Positions 1 through 6,141 of a DNA stretch of 7,024 nt are shown here, in pieces (positions within the stretch are counted from its first letter, which is position 1; each line of letters begins with the position of its first letter). A program made the position numbers and the translations under genes. Under the pieces are notes generated by a model that saw only the letters and a list, made by a program, of their open reading frames with translations, did not search any database and had not been told where the DNA came from. The stretch lies in assembly GCA_002727395.1 (NCBI GenBank), contig PBWY01000013.1, positions 8,825 to 15,848 of the forward strand, written 5' to 3'. The stretch is from Rhodospirillales bacterium (GTDB lineage: Bacteria > Pseudomonadota > Alphaproteobacteria > MPNO01 > UBA2964).

Positions 1-411
1 TGTGATGGTGTCCATTTAGGACAAACAGATACACCTTACAGTGAAGCGCGCGCAATTCTGGGTGATGACGCAATCATTGGTATGACATGTCATAATTCTC
101 CGCATCTCGCGATGGAGGCGGGTGAAGCAGGCGCCGATTATGTTGCTTTCGGCGCTTTTTTCCATAGCAACACAAAGAATCGTAAATTCACGGCCGAGCC
201 AAAGCTGTTATCAAATTGGCAAGAGAGTATGTTGGTACCTTGCGTTGCAATTGGAGGCATCACTGTAGAAAATTGCCAGCCAATTGTTAAAGCTGGAGCA
301 GACTTTATCGCGGTTTCTGCAGGGGTTTGGAACCATCAGGAAAGCCCTGCCGCCGCTATAAAACAATTTAACGATATTTTTGATCATTTGGTGAAAGTAG
401 ACAACATATAG
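1..411 (+). CDS. thiE: Thiamine phosphate synthase, 3' part (5' end outside window)
   Basis: ThiE is a cytoplasmic TIM-barrel enzyme that joins HMP pyrophosphate and thiazole phosphate to give thiamine phosphate. The frame is open from base 1, so the N-terminal third is missing and 136 residues remain of the usual 200-220. Visible family motifs, numbered within the fragment, are GVHLGQTD (3-10), the phosphate-loop-like IGMTCHNS (26-33), ADYVAFGAFF (44-53), then a TK pair in a loop matching the FPTxTK segment, PCVAIGGI (79-86) and GADFIAVSAGVW (98-109). These follow the ThiE order, and the AIGGI and IAVSAGVW strands are the usual phosphate-binding end of the barrel. The gene converges on the minus-strand dioxygenase gene with only 30 bp between the stops, and no clear terminator is visible. 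A TenI-like paralogue is possible, but the GVHLGQ, CHN and TK motifs favour a true ThiE. Confidence 0.9.
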   Translation, partial: CDGVHLGQTDTPYSEARAILGDDAIIGMTCHNSPHLAMEAGEAGADYVAFGAFFHSNTKNRKFTAEPKLLSNWQESMLVPCVAIGGITVENCQPIVKAGADFIAVSAGVWNHQESPAAAIKQFNDIFDHLVKVDNI

Positions 412-441
412 GTCGATATCCCCAGAAGATCCAACGCTTCT

Positions 442-1302
442 CTAGGAGAGCTCCTTGCCCTTTATGGTTACACGCCGAAGCGTCCTGCGTTGGTCTCGAG
501 GCCAATCAGTGCGCGCGTGCAGGCAAGAGAGATTATCCCATATAATGATATCGCCCGGAGTCCAAACATGCTCGTATATATTTTCCGATTGTTCCACAAT
601 ATCTGAAACATCATTAATGATAGATTGACTCTCTACATCACTATATCCCTCGATACGCCGCGACATTAGCCGACTTATATACACCGCCTTTCTGCCTGTA
701 TCGGGATTGGTTACAAAAGCTGGCTGCCAATAGTGCAATATATTTTCTAGAGGCTGATCCAAATCACCGGGCTCGGTTTTTGTGTAATCATACATTTGCA
801 AAACTTTTCGTCCCATTAATTTATTTTTTAGTATTTGAGGCAGGTTTTGGTAACCCCTGTAGAGACTTGCAAATTTGGTATGCCCTCCCTGACGGGGTAT
901 TTCAACTGCGTAAAGGAAAGAGGCTCGATGGGGCTTCTTCACATAACATTTATCTGTGTGAAACCACATTTCACCATCTCCTAGAGAGCCCAATGGCCTC
1001 CCATTATTATCAACAGCATTTGTGACAAGCTGCATGGGATTATATGGATCTGCACGATATGACCTCTTTTCTACCGGCGGTTTTACTCTTTCAGCCACCT
1101 CCCCAAATATTTTTGCATATAAAAATTGCTGATTTTCTGTCAACCTCTGGTTTCTCAACAAAAGAATACTATTTTCCGCCCAAATTCTGCGGAGAGTCGG
1201 GGCCTCTATTTGATGAATATTCCTAGTAGCGTCTAGACCACGCACCTCGACACCAATTGCAGGCGACAATGGAACAACATCAAGTTTCACGCTTTCCTTC
1301 AC
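442..1302 (-). CDS. TauD/TfdA-family Fe(II)/2-oxoglutarate-dependent dioxygenase
   Basis: 286 residues, close to E. coli TauD (283). Members couple oxidative decarboxylation of 2-oxoglutarate to hydroxylation of a small substrate in the cytoplasm. The iron-binding triad is complete: His115 and Asp117 in WFHTD, and His262 in CLHARTD. The 2-oxoglutarate-binding Arg is probably Arg277 in RRVTIKG, 15 residues after the last His as in TauD. TPGDIIIWDN (248-257) and NPDTGRKAVYISR (199-211) also match the fold. The start is GTG, preceded on its strand by GAGGGG (bases 1310-1315) with 7-nt spacing; no better in-frame start is visible upstream. It lies 24 bp downstream of epmA, so the two are probably cotranscribed. 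The substrate cannot be read from sequence: taurine, an aryloxyalkanoate, an amino-acid derivative or an EF-P-linked group are all possible. The family call is firm; the role is unknown. Confidence 0.88.
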   Translation of the reverse strand: MKESVKLDVVPLSPAIGVEVRGLDATRNIHQIEAPTLRRIWAENSILLLRNQRLTENQQFLYAKIFGEVAERVKPPVEKRSYRADPYNPMQLVTNAVDNNGRPLGSLGDGEMWFHTDKCYVKKPHRASFLYAVEIPRQGGHTKFASLYRGYQNLPQILKNKLMGRKVLQMYDYTKTEPGDLDQPLENILHYWQPAFVTNPDTGRKAVYISRLMSRRIEGYSDVESQSIINDVSDIVEQSENIYEHVWTPGDIIIWDNLSCLHARTDWPRDQRRTLRRVTIKGKELS

Positions 1303-1309
1303 TAGAACA

Positions 1310-1315
1310 CCCCTC
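1310..1315 (-). promoter_or_regulatory. Ribosome binding site for the GTG-started dioxygenase gene
   Basis: On the minus strand this reads GAGGGG within a purine run (AAAGAGGGG), ending 7 nt before the GTG at 1302-1300. An ATG slightly further upstream (1324-1322) is in a different frame, so this site supports the GTG. It lies inside the 24-bp gap after the epmA stop, fitting translation from an epmA-dioxygenase mRNA. Confidence 0.6.
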
Positions 1316-1326
1316 TTTCAACATAA

Positions 1327-2439
1327 TCATTGCATCCCCTTAACAACGGGAGCCCAAAGAACATCCTCTATTCTTTTGCTGTTTGTGCAAAGCATAACTA
1401 AACGATCAAAACCAAGTGCTATACCTGAGGCCTCTGGCATACCCGCCTCCAATGCATTTAGAAAATCTTCGTCTATAGGATAACTTATTTGATTCATTTT
1501 CTTTTTCTGTTGGATTTCTCTCTCAAATCTTTGGCGTTGTTCAAATGCGTCTGTTAATTCACCAAAGCCATTCGCTAACTCGATACCGCAAACATATATC
1601 TCGAATCTCTCAGATAAACGCTTATCTAAAGGGTTTTGTCGTGCCAAGGCCGCTAGAAAAAGCGGCCAATCATATAATACGGTTGGTACACCTATACCAA
1701 GATGGGGTTCGATTTCTTTTAAAAATAGTCGATAGAAAATTTCATCCCATTCCTCACCGTCTTGAAATCGTATACCAAGCTTCTTGGCCTCGACGGACAA
1801 TAAATCTCTATCCGGCCTTAATGGATCCGGTATAGTTTTAAGAATATCAAAACCGCAAAACTTCTTGAATGCTTCCGGCACACTAAGATATTCCCATTCG
1901 TCCCGGGGATCGCATTTAAGACCATTCCACTCAAAATATTCTAGACCATTTAATTTTCTAACCCGGGGGACTAATTCTTTGAATAATTCTTCACATTCAT
2001 TAGCTATCTCTCGCCAAGATACACCTGCTCTATACCATTCAAGCATAGTAAATTCTGGATGATGCAACCTAGAACGTTCTCCATTTCTCCAAACACGAGC
2101 TAGCTGGAATATATTTTCTACACCTCCACAGAGGATCTTTTTCATAGAAAACTCCGGTGAAGTATGAAGAAATAACCTTCTAGTCTTTTCTTCATTAAAA
2201 GGCTCAAATAACTCTGTTGAGAAAGCTGTTAAATTTGGTTCCATCCCCGGTGAAACCTGCAAACAAGGAGTATCAACTTCAAAAAAATTTCGATTATTAA
2301 AGAATTTTCGTATGGCGATAAACATTTCCGACCTAACTTTTAAAGCCGGAAAACGTGCGTTAAGTTCTTCCCGTCGCCACCACTCATTTTTATTATTGAG
2401 TATTAGGGATCGCTCACTCGATAATGGGGTGTCATTCAT
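1327..2439 (-). CDS. epmA: EF-P--(R)-beta-lysine ligase (LysRS-like, no anticodon domain)
   Basis: EpmA (PoxA/YjeA/GenX) activates (R)-beta-lysine with ATP and transfers it to the conserved loop lysine of EF-P. This protein is a class II aminoacyl-tRNA synthetase catalytic core of 370 residues without the N-terminal anticodon-binding domain of LysRS; E. coli EpmA has about 325. Motif 1 lies around FFEVDTP (52-58), motif 2 runs FQLARVWRNGERS to HPEFTMLEWYRA (111-138), and motif 3 is GIALGFDRLVML (339-350) with Arg346. The GIELANGF segment (285-292) is characteristic of the LysRS/EpmA line. The frame is open to an ATG at 2592, but that would run through the divergent promoter and into epmB. The ATG at 2439 gives the expected N-terminus with a Trp-Trp pair at 20-21, as in alphaproteobacterial homologues as I recall them. 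Only a weak GGGA (2451-2448) precedes it. Divergent from epmB and followed by the dioxygenase gene. Confidence 0.94.
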   Translation of the reverse strand: MNDTPLSSERSLILNNKNEWWRREELNARFPALKVRSEMFIAIRKFFNNRNFFEVDTPCLQVSPGMEPNLTAFSTELFEPFNEEKTRRLFLHTSPEFSMKKILCGGVENIFQLARVWRNGERSRLHHPEFTMLEWYRAGVSWREIANECEELFKELVPRVRKLNGLEYFEWNGLKCDPRDEWEYLSVPEAFKKFCGFDILKTIPDPLRPDRDLLSVEAKKLGIRFQDGEEWDEIFYRLFLKEIEPHLGIGVPTVLYDWPLFLAALARQNPLDKRLSERFEIYVCGIELANGFGELTDAFEQRQRFEREIQQKKKMNQISYPIDEDFLNALEAGMPEASGIALGFDRLVMLCTNSKRIEDVLWAPVVKGMQ

Positions 2440-2463
2440 ATTATTTATCCCGTTACAGGAAAA

Positions 2464-2477
2464 AGGGTTATAACCCT
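2464..2477. promoter_or_regulatory. Perfect 14-bp palindrome in the epmA/epmB divergent promoter region
   Basis: AGGGTTATAACCCT is identical to its reverse complement over all 14 bases. It sits near the middle of the 65-bp gap between the divergent epmA (start 2439) and epmB (start 2505), 24 bp upstream of the epmA ATG and 27 bp upstream of the epmB ATG. The centre contains TATAAC on both strands, which could act as a -10 element in either direction, although no good -35 box is visible at the right distance. The position suits a dimeric regulator binding site or a symmetrical promoter core. No regulator is encoded in the window. Confidence 0.4.
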
Positions 2478-2490
2478 CAAATTTTATATT

Positions 2491-2496
2491 ACGGAG
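2491..2496 (+). promoter_or_regulatory. Ribosome binding site deciding the epmB start
   Basis: ACGGAG contains the GGAG core and ends 8 nt before the ATG at 2505. This supports that codon over the upstream in-frame ATG at 2424, which lies inside the coding region of divergent epmA and would add 27 residues unlike the family N-terminus. A TATATT at 2485-2490 abuts the site and is too close to serve as a -10 for a transcript carrying it. Confidence 0.6.
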
Positions 2497-2504
2497 CCAA
2501 TACC

Positions 2505-3569
2505 ATGACGGTAAGCAAAAATGTTGTCCATAGCGTAAAAGAACAAAGCCACTATTTAACCAAAAAATTGATGGATTTGAAATTAGTTCCACCTGATCAC
2601 CTGCAAATTATTGAAAAAGCCTGTAAAAATTTACCCTTCAATATTACAGCCCACTTGTTAAAAATGTTGGAACACCAAAATGAACATTCGCCAATTTCAA
2701 GGCAATTCATCCCTTCACCCCTAGAATGCAAAGTTGGAGAAGATGAGCTTTCAGATCCAATAGGTGACGCATCTCACAGCCCCGTTAAAGGTATTATTCA
2801 CCGTTACCCTGACCGCGTTCTTCTGACTCCGACACTCACATGCCCAGTCTATTGCAGATTTTGTTTTCGAAGGGAATCCGTGGGGCACGGTCTGCTAAAA
2901 AAATTGGAATTAGAAAGGGCATTGGAATATATTAAAACTAATTCTGATATTTGGGAGGTAATATTATCTGGGGGTGACCCGTTCACACTTTCATCTCGTA
3001 GATTAAAGGATCTAATCAGCAATTTAGAAAAAATAGAGCATGTTGGAGTAATCAGAATACATACACGTGTACCGATAGTAGACCCTGACAAAATAACAGG
3101 AAGGTTAATATCTGCCATTAAATCCAAAAAACCTGTGTTTATTGTAGTCCATTGCAACCACTCCGATGAACTAATTCCAGAGACAGAAGAGGCAATAGCA
3201 AGATTAGTAGATAATGGTTTCCCATTGTTAGCTCAGACTGTCCTGCTAAAGGGAATAAACGATAATGCCAATACTCTTAAAACATTGATGAAGAGGCTAG
3301 TTAAATGCAGGGTTAAACCTTACTACCTTCATCATGGTGATAAAGCAGAAGGAACAAGCCATTTTCGGACTACAATCACGACTGGCCAAAAACTAGTAAA
3401 AAAACTACGAGGTTCTGTGTCAGGCCTTTGCCAACCAAATTACATGCTCGATATTCCAAATGGTCACGGTAAAGTCCCCATCGGGCCAAGTTATTTAGAA
3501 GCTTCCGAAGACATGAATTGGAACATTACTGACTGGAAGGGTGTAAAACATCAGTATCGCGATGAATAA
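2505..3569 (+). CDS. epmB: EF-P-type L-lysine 2,3-aminomutase (radical SAM, KamA family)
   Basis: EpmB (YjeK) converts L-lysine to (R)-beta-lysine with S-adenosylmethionine, a [4Fe-4S] cluster and pyridoxal phosphate, feeding EpmA. From the chosen ATG the protein has 354 residues (E. coli about 342). The radical-SAM cluster motif CxxxCxxC is Cys113, Cys117, Cys120 in CPVYCRFCF, followed by the LSGGDP strand (154-159) that contacts SAM. The PLP-binding lysine is probably Lys323 in DIPNGHGKVPIGP. The family usually has PGGxGK at that point, so Asn replaces the first Gly. The start rests on ACGGAG at 2491-2496. Catabolic lysine 2,3-aminomutase belongs to the same family and is typically longer (about 416 in Clostridium); the shorter length and the epmA and efp neighbours favour EpmB. 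It is 87 bp upstream of efp on the same strand, with a possible shared transcript. Confidence 0.94.
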   Translation: MTVSKNVVHSVKEQSHYLTKKLMDLKLVPPDHLQIIEKACKNLPFNITAHLLKMLEHQNEHSPISRQFIPSPLECKVGEDELSDPIGDASHSPVKGIIHRYPDRVLLTPTLTCPVYCRFCFRRESVGHGLLKKLELERALEYIKTNSDIWEVILSGGDPFTLSSRRLKDLISNLEKIEHVGVIRIHTRVPIVDPDKITGRLISAIKSKKPVFIVVHCNHSDELIPETEEAIARLVDNGFPLLAQTVLLKGINDNANTLKTLMKRLVKCRVKPYYLHHGDKAEGTSHFRTTITTGQKLVKKLRGSVSGLCQPNYMLDIPNGHGKVPIGPSYLEASEDMNWNITDWKGVKHQYRDE

Positions 3570-3641
3570 AGAGAAATACTGTACATTGAAACGCATACAG
3601 CAACCTGTTATTTTGCCCCGCTCAGACTAACTTAGAAAAAC

Positions 3642-3646
3642 AAGGA
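3642..3646 (+). promoter_or_regulatory. Ribosome binding site for efp
   Basis: AAGGA ends 10 nt before the ATG at 3657. The rest of the epmB-efp gap (3570-3656) shows no convincing terminator. A TTGAAA at 3586-3591 is the only -35-like element, without a good -10 at normal spacing, so an efp-specific promoter cannot be asserted. Confidence 0.5.
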
Positions 3647-3656
3647 TATAAATCAT

Positions 3657-4223
3657 ATGAAGGTCCTAGCCAATACGCTTAGACCCGGACATGCAATTGA
3701 GCATGAAGGTAAAAAATATGTTGTTGTCAAATATGAGCTCATACTCCCTGGTAAGGGTAACGCTTTTATTGCTGTCGACATGCGAGACGCTATCACTGGT
3801 GTGAAAACAAATGAACGATTCAGAACTCAGGAAACAGTCGAAAAGTTAATGACATCCGAGAAAACCTGTACAATGTTATTCGCCGAGGGTGAACTGATCA
3901 ATTTGATGGACACAGAAACTTTTGATCAATTCAACGTCCCAGTTGATATGGCAGGTGAAGCCAAGATTTTCTTAACTGAGGGAATGGAGGTAACTGTTGA
4001 TACTGTAGATGATGTACCCGTGGGTGTCCGGCTACCAATGAACATTACACTTGAGATTATCGAAGCAGATGCCGTGGTTAAAGGACAAACTGCATCATCT
4101 TCCTACAAGCCCGCAGTACTAGAAAATGGGGTTAAAACAATGGTACCCCCACATATAAGCGTCGGAACCCGTGTGGTTATCAATACCGCAGACGCAACAT
4201 ACGTAGAAAGAGCAAAAGACTGA
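3657..4223 (+). CDS. efp: Elongation factor P
   Basis: EF-P is a tRNA-shaped, three-domain protein that enters the ribosomal E site and restores peptide-bond formation at proline runs. The product has 188 residues, the normal length. The N-terminal KOW-like domain ends in the exposed loop LPGKGNAF, with the modification target Lys33 (Lys34 in E. coli); its presence beside intact epmA and epmB predicts beta-lysylation. The middle OB domain carries the TETFDQF stretch (105-111). The C-terminal OB domain ends in GTRVVINTADATYVERAKD, equivalent to the VINTxxGEYVxR family signature. The start is well placed after AAGGA. The next gene, suhB, begins 47 bp downstream with no clear terminator, so efp-suhB cotranscription is likely. 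Identification is essentially certain from the loop and the C-terminus. Confidence 0.97.
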   Translation: MKVLANTLRPGHAIEHEGKKYVVVKYELILPGKGNAFIAVDMRDAITGVKTNERFRTQETVEKLMTSEKTCTMLFAEGELINLMDTETFDQFNVPVDMAGEAKIFLTEGMEVTVDTVDDVPVGVRLPMNITLEIIEADAVVKGQTASSSYKPAVLENGVKTMVPPHISVGTRVVINTADATYVERAKD

Positions 4224-4270
4224 CTATATTAGGAGAAACTTCACTTTCACAATCAAAAGGGTTCTGTCAA

Positions 4271-5071
4271 ATGTTGTCACCAATAATTAATGTTATGAAT
4301 GCAGCGGCGCGAAAGGCTGCTCGGAGCCTACTGCATGATTTCGGCGAGGTGGAACAGTTGCAAGTTTCGCGCAAAGGTCCGGCTGATTTTGTTTCAGAAG
4401 CTGACCGAAGGTCTGAGGAAATATTACGTTTTGAATTGAACAAAGCCCGGCCATCTTTTTCGATGTTGTTGGAAGAAGGGGGTTCCGTTGGCGAAGTAGA
4501 TAACGCCGATAGGTGGATTATTGATCCATTGGATGGAACAACCAATTTTCTTCATGGAATACCACATTTTTCAATCTCTATCGCTCAGGAACACAATGGA
4601 GAACTGGAAGCTGGTATGATTTATGACCCCTGCAGGGATGAAACTTTTTGGGCGGTCAAAGGTAGCGGGTGTTATCTCAACAATTCCCGACTTCGAGTTT
4701 CTGCACGCGACAGTCTTAATTTGGCTATTCTTGCGACCGGTATACCTTTTGCTGGTCGACCCGGCAAAAAAGAAATGTTAGCAACGTTAGCCCCCGTTAT
4801 GGATCAAACCGCTGGCCTGAGAAGATTTGGCGTTGCTTCTTTAGATCTTGCGTATGTAGCTGCCGGTCGTTTCGATAGTTTTTGGGAAATCGGCTTATCA
4901 CCTTGGGATGTAGCGGCTGGAATTTTATTGGTTCGCGAAGCAGGTGGATTCGTAAGCGAAATCAACGGTCATAATGATCCAGTAAATGGCGGTAGCATAC
5001 TCGCATCAAACAGCCTACTGTTCGATCAAGTCGGAAAAATGCTTAGAAAAGCAATAAATTCAAAAAATTAG
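4271..5071 (+). CDS. suhB: Inositol-1-monophosphatase family protein
   Basis: 266 residues, the usual size for SuhB/IMPase. These Mg2+-dependent, Li+-sensitive phosphatases hydrolyse inositol monophosphate and related sugar phosphates; in E. coli SuhB also joins the Nus rRNA antitermination complex. The metal-binding residues are present: Glu68 in LLEEGG, Asp85 and Asp88 in the signature DPLDGTTNFLHG (85-96), and Asp213 in PWDVAAG (211-217). KGPADFVSEAD (35-45) is the usual N-terminal segment. The Gly of the common GEE motif is Leu here (LLEEGG), an unusual but probably tolerable change. AAAAGGG (4255-4261) is placed 9 nt before the ATG. A stronger AGGAGA at 4231-4236 has no start codon behind it. 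Placement after efp suggests a shared mRNA. Whether the cell uses it for inositol, sugar phosphates, NADP or RNA processing cannot be told from sequence. Confidence 0.95.
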   Translation: MLSPIINVMNAAARKAARSLLHDFGEVEQLQVSRKGPADFVSEADRRSEEILRFELNKARPSFSMLLEEGGSVGEVDNADRWIIDPLDGTTNFLHGIPHFSISIAQEHNGELEAGMIYDPCRDETFWAVKGSGCYLNNSRLRVSARDSLNLAILATGIPFAGRPGKKEMLATLAPVMDQTAGLRRFGVASLDLAYVAAGRFDSFWEIGLSPWDVAAGILLVREAGGFVSEINGHNDPVNGGSILASNSLLFDQVGKMLRKAINSKN

Positions 5072-5157
5072 ATAACAATTTTATGATTTATATGTATTAG
5101 CCACAATTTCGCTTTAATTAAAAATAAACATTTAAAATATTATTAACAGAAACTCTA

Positions 5158-5171
5158 TTAGCTGACGCTAA
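5158..5171. repeat. Small inverted repeat upstream of the OmpA-like gene
   Basis: TTAGC and GCTAA flank a TGAC loop, giving a 5-bp stem, extendable by two AT pairs across a bulge. It lies in the 127-bp AT-rich gap between suhB and the OmpA-like gene (5072-5198). It is not followed by a T-run on the plus strand, so it does not look like an intrinsic terminator for suhB. It overlaps the -35-like sequence described for the next gene and could be an operator or chance. Confidence 0.25.
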
Positions 5172-5189
5172 AATACCAAATTTTATAAA
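5162..5189 (+). promoter_or_regulatory. Possible promoter of the OmpA-like gene, near-leaderless
   Basis: CTGACG (5162-5167; four of six matches to TTGACA) and TATAAA (5184-5189; five of six to TATAAT) are 16 bp apart. Transcription would begin around 5195-5197, only a few bases before the ATG at 5199. No Shine-Dalgarno sequence precedes that ATG, which is consistent with leaderless initiation. AT-rich DNA yields such matches by chance, so this is tentative. Confidence 0.3.
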
Positions 5190-5198
5190 TGTCTATAA

Positions 5199-6077
5199 AT
5201 GAAAAAAACTCAAATTAAACTTTTTCTAGTATTCATTTTCTCGGCATTAATAGAGGACACCCAAGCGGTTAAAGCACAGCAATATATTGGCGACTATGTC
5301 CAACCTAATGTTGTTGTTAATAACGATGTTATTGAATCAATTGCACCGCCTCCCAATATTGCACGAAGTTTCCTCCAAATTCAGCGCAAACAACCAGTGG
5401 CCGCTTCAACCAAATTAAAACAGCTCAATGAATATCGAAAATATTTAATAGAAAAAAAGCAGCCTAATCATCAATTGATTACCCTAGAAAAACCAGCATT
5501 AAAAAATAAATTCAAAAATAAAATCGGGCCTAAACAACCATTAAAGAAACATCCGGAAAAAGTTAGACAGCTTGGAAAATCGAGAATATCCACGTTCAAT
5601 GAGACATTTAATGACAAAAAAATCAAAGAACCAATTGATTTGACAAAAAAGAATCAGACATCTCGTATGGCAAGCCAAAAAACAAGATATCGAAAGACAA
5701 AACAAAAAAACCGATCCCAAATATCACCCGCCGCCATTGATGTGAGGGGGCGTAAATTAAGATCTAACCCAAAATTTACATTAAGGTTTGTTGAAGAATC
5801 ATCCTCGTTTGATGACAATGCCAAAACACAGCTTGCTTTAATTTTAGACACCTTAAAAAGAGACCACGCTTATCATCTGCAACTATTTTCATATGCTCAA
5901 GCCACAGACAGGTCTGTTCTCCAAGCGCGGCGTATTTCTCTACGTCGGGCAATTAAGACTCGGGCCTATTTTTTGGACAACGGAATAGACAGGGTTAGAA
6001 TTGGCGTAAAAGCTCTTGGAAATAAGTTCGATAATCAATTTCCAAACCGTATTGATATCATTGTAAAGAAACGTTAA
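5199..6077 (+). CDS. Exported lysine-rich protein with divergent OmpA-like C-terminal domain
   Basis: 292 residues. The N-terminus (KK, then hydrophobic 8-18, then VKA|QQ around 24-28) looks like a Sec signal peptide. The hydrophobic stretch carries no central Asp of the MotB/ExbD type, so this is not an obvious stator B subunit. Residues about 27-190 are hydrophilic, rich in Lys, Arg, Gln and Asn, probably a disordered periplasmic linker. Residues about 193-290 resemble the OmpA/MotB peptidoglycan-binding fold: ARRISLRRA (243-251) matches the NxxLSxxRA helix, then FLDNGIDRVRIGVKALG (258-274) and NRIDI (283-287). The usual GHTD strand is replaced by LFSYAQ (229-234), so the Asp that binds diaminopimelate seems absent while the Arg (249/250) remains. 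An in-frame TAA directly precedes the ATG, fixing the start as the first possible one. Likely cotranscribed with the channel-type gene 64 bp downstream. Exact function unknown. Confidence 0.82.
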   Translation: MKKTQIKLFLVFIFSALIEDTQAVKAQQYIGDYVQPNVVVNNDVIESIAPPPNIARSFLQIQRKQPVAASTKLKQLNEYRKYLIEKKQPNHQLITLEKPALKNKFKNKIGPKQPLKKHPEKVRQLGKSRISTFNETFNDKKIKEPIDLTKKNQTSRMASQKTRYRKTKQKNRSQISPAAIDVRGRKLRSNPKFTLRFVEESSSFDDNAKTQLALILDTLKRDHAYHLQLFSYAQATDRSVLQARRISLRRAIKTRAYFLDNGIDRVRIGVKALGNKFDNQFPNRIDIIVKKR

Positions 6078-6129
6078 CCCGTTGAGGTGGTCTTCGCGCT
6101 GTAATGTTCTTTGTATCCCTAATTTTTAT

Positions 6130-6133
6130 AGGA
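6130..6133 (+). promoter_or_regulatory. Ribosome binding site deciding the channel-protein start
   Basis: AGGA ends 8 nt before the ATG at 6142. Another ATG at 6138 overlaps it in a different frame and stops after three codons, so 6142 is the start. The rest of the 64-bp gap after the OmpA-like gene shows no clear terminator or promoter. Confidence 0.5.
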
Positions 6134-6141
6134 ATTGATGG

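Noticed and set aside
434..450. TCTC-TAG-GAGA hairpin between thiE and the dioxygenase gene as a terminator.
   Set aside because: Four-base stem, no flanking T-run on either strand, and partly inside the dioxygenase coding sequence.
2424..2504. Upstream ATG for epmB at 2424.
   Set aside because: It lies inside epmA and has no ribosome binding site. The ATG at 2505 has GGAG at good spacing and gives the normal EpmB length.
2440..2592. N-terminal extension of epmA to the ATG at 2592 (51 extra residues).
   Set aside because: It would cover the whole divergent intergenic region and the first codons of epmB, and it adds residues without family resemblance. The ATG at 2439 gives the expected N-terminus.
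3579..3600. Inverted repeat CTGTA...TACAG with a 12-nt loop in the epmB-efp gap.
   Set aside because: Only 5 bp per arm, AT-containing, no T-run after it; expected by chance at this length.
4267..4545. Minus-strand open frame of 92 codons opposite the suhB 5' end.
   Set aside because: It is antisense to the conserved SuhB N-terminus and metal-binding motifs and has no recognisable features.
5113..5122. 10-bp palindrome TTTAATTAAA after suhB.
   Set aside because: Pure A/T in an AT-rich spacer, no stable stem and no clear terminator form.
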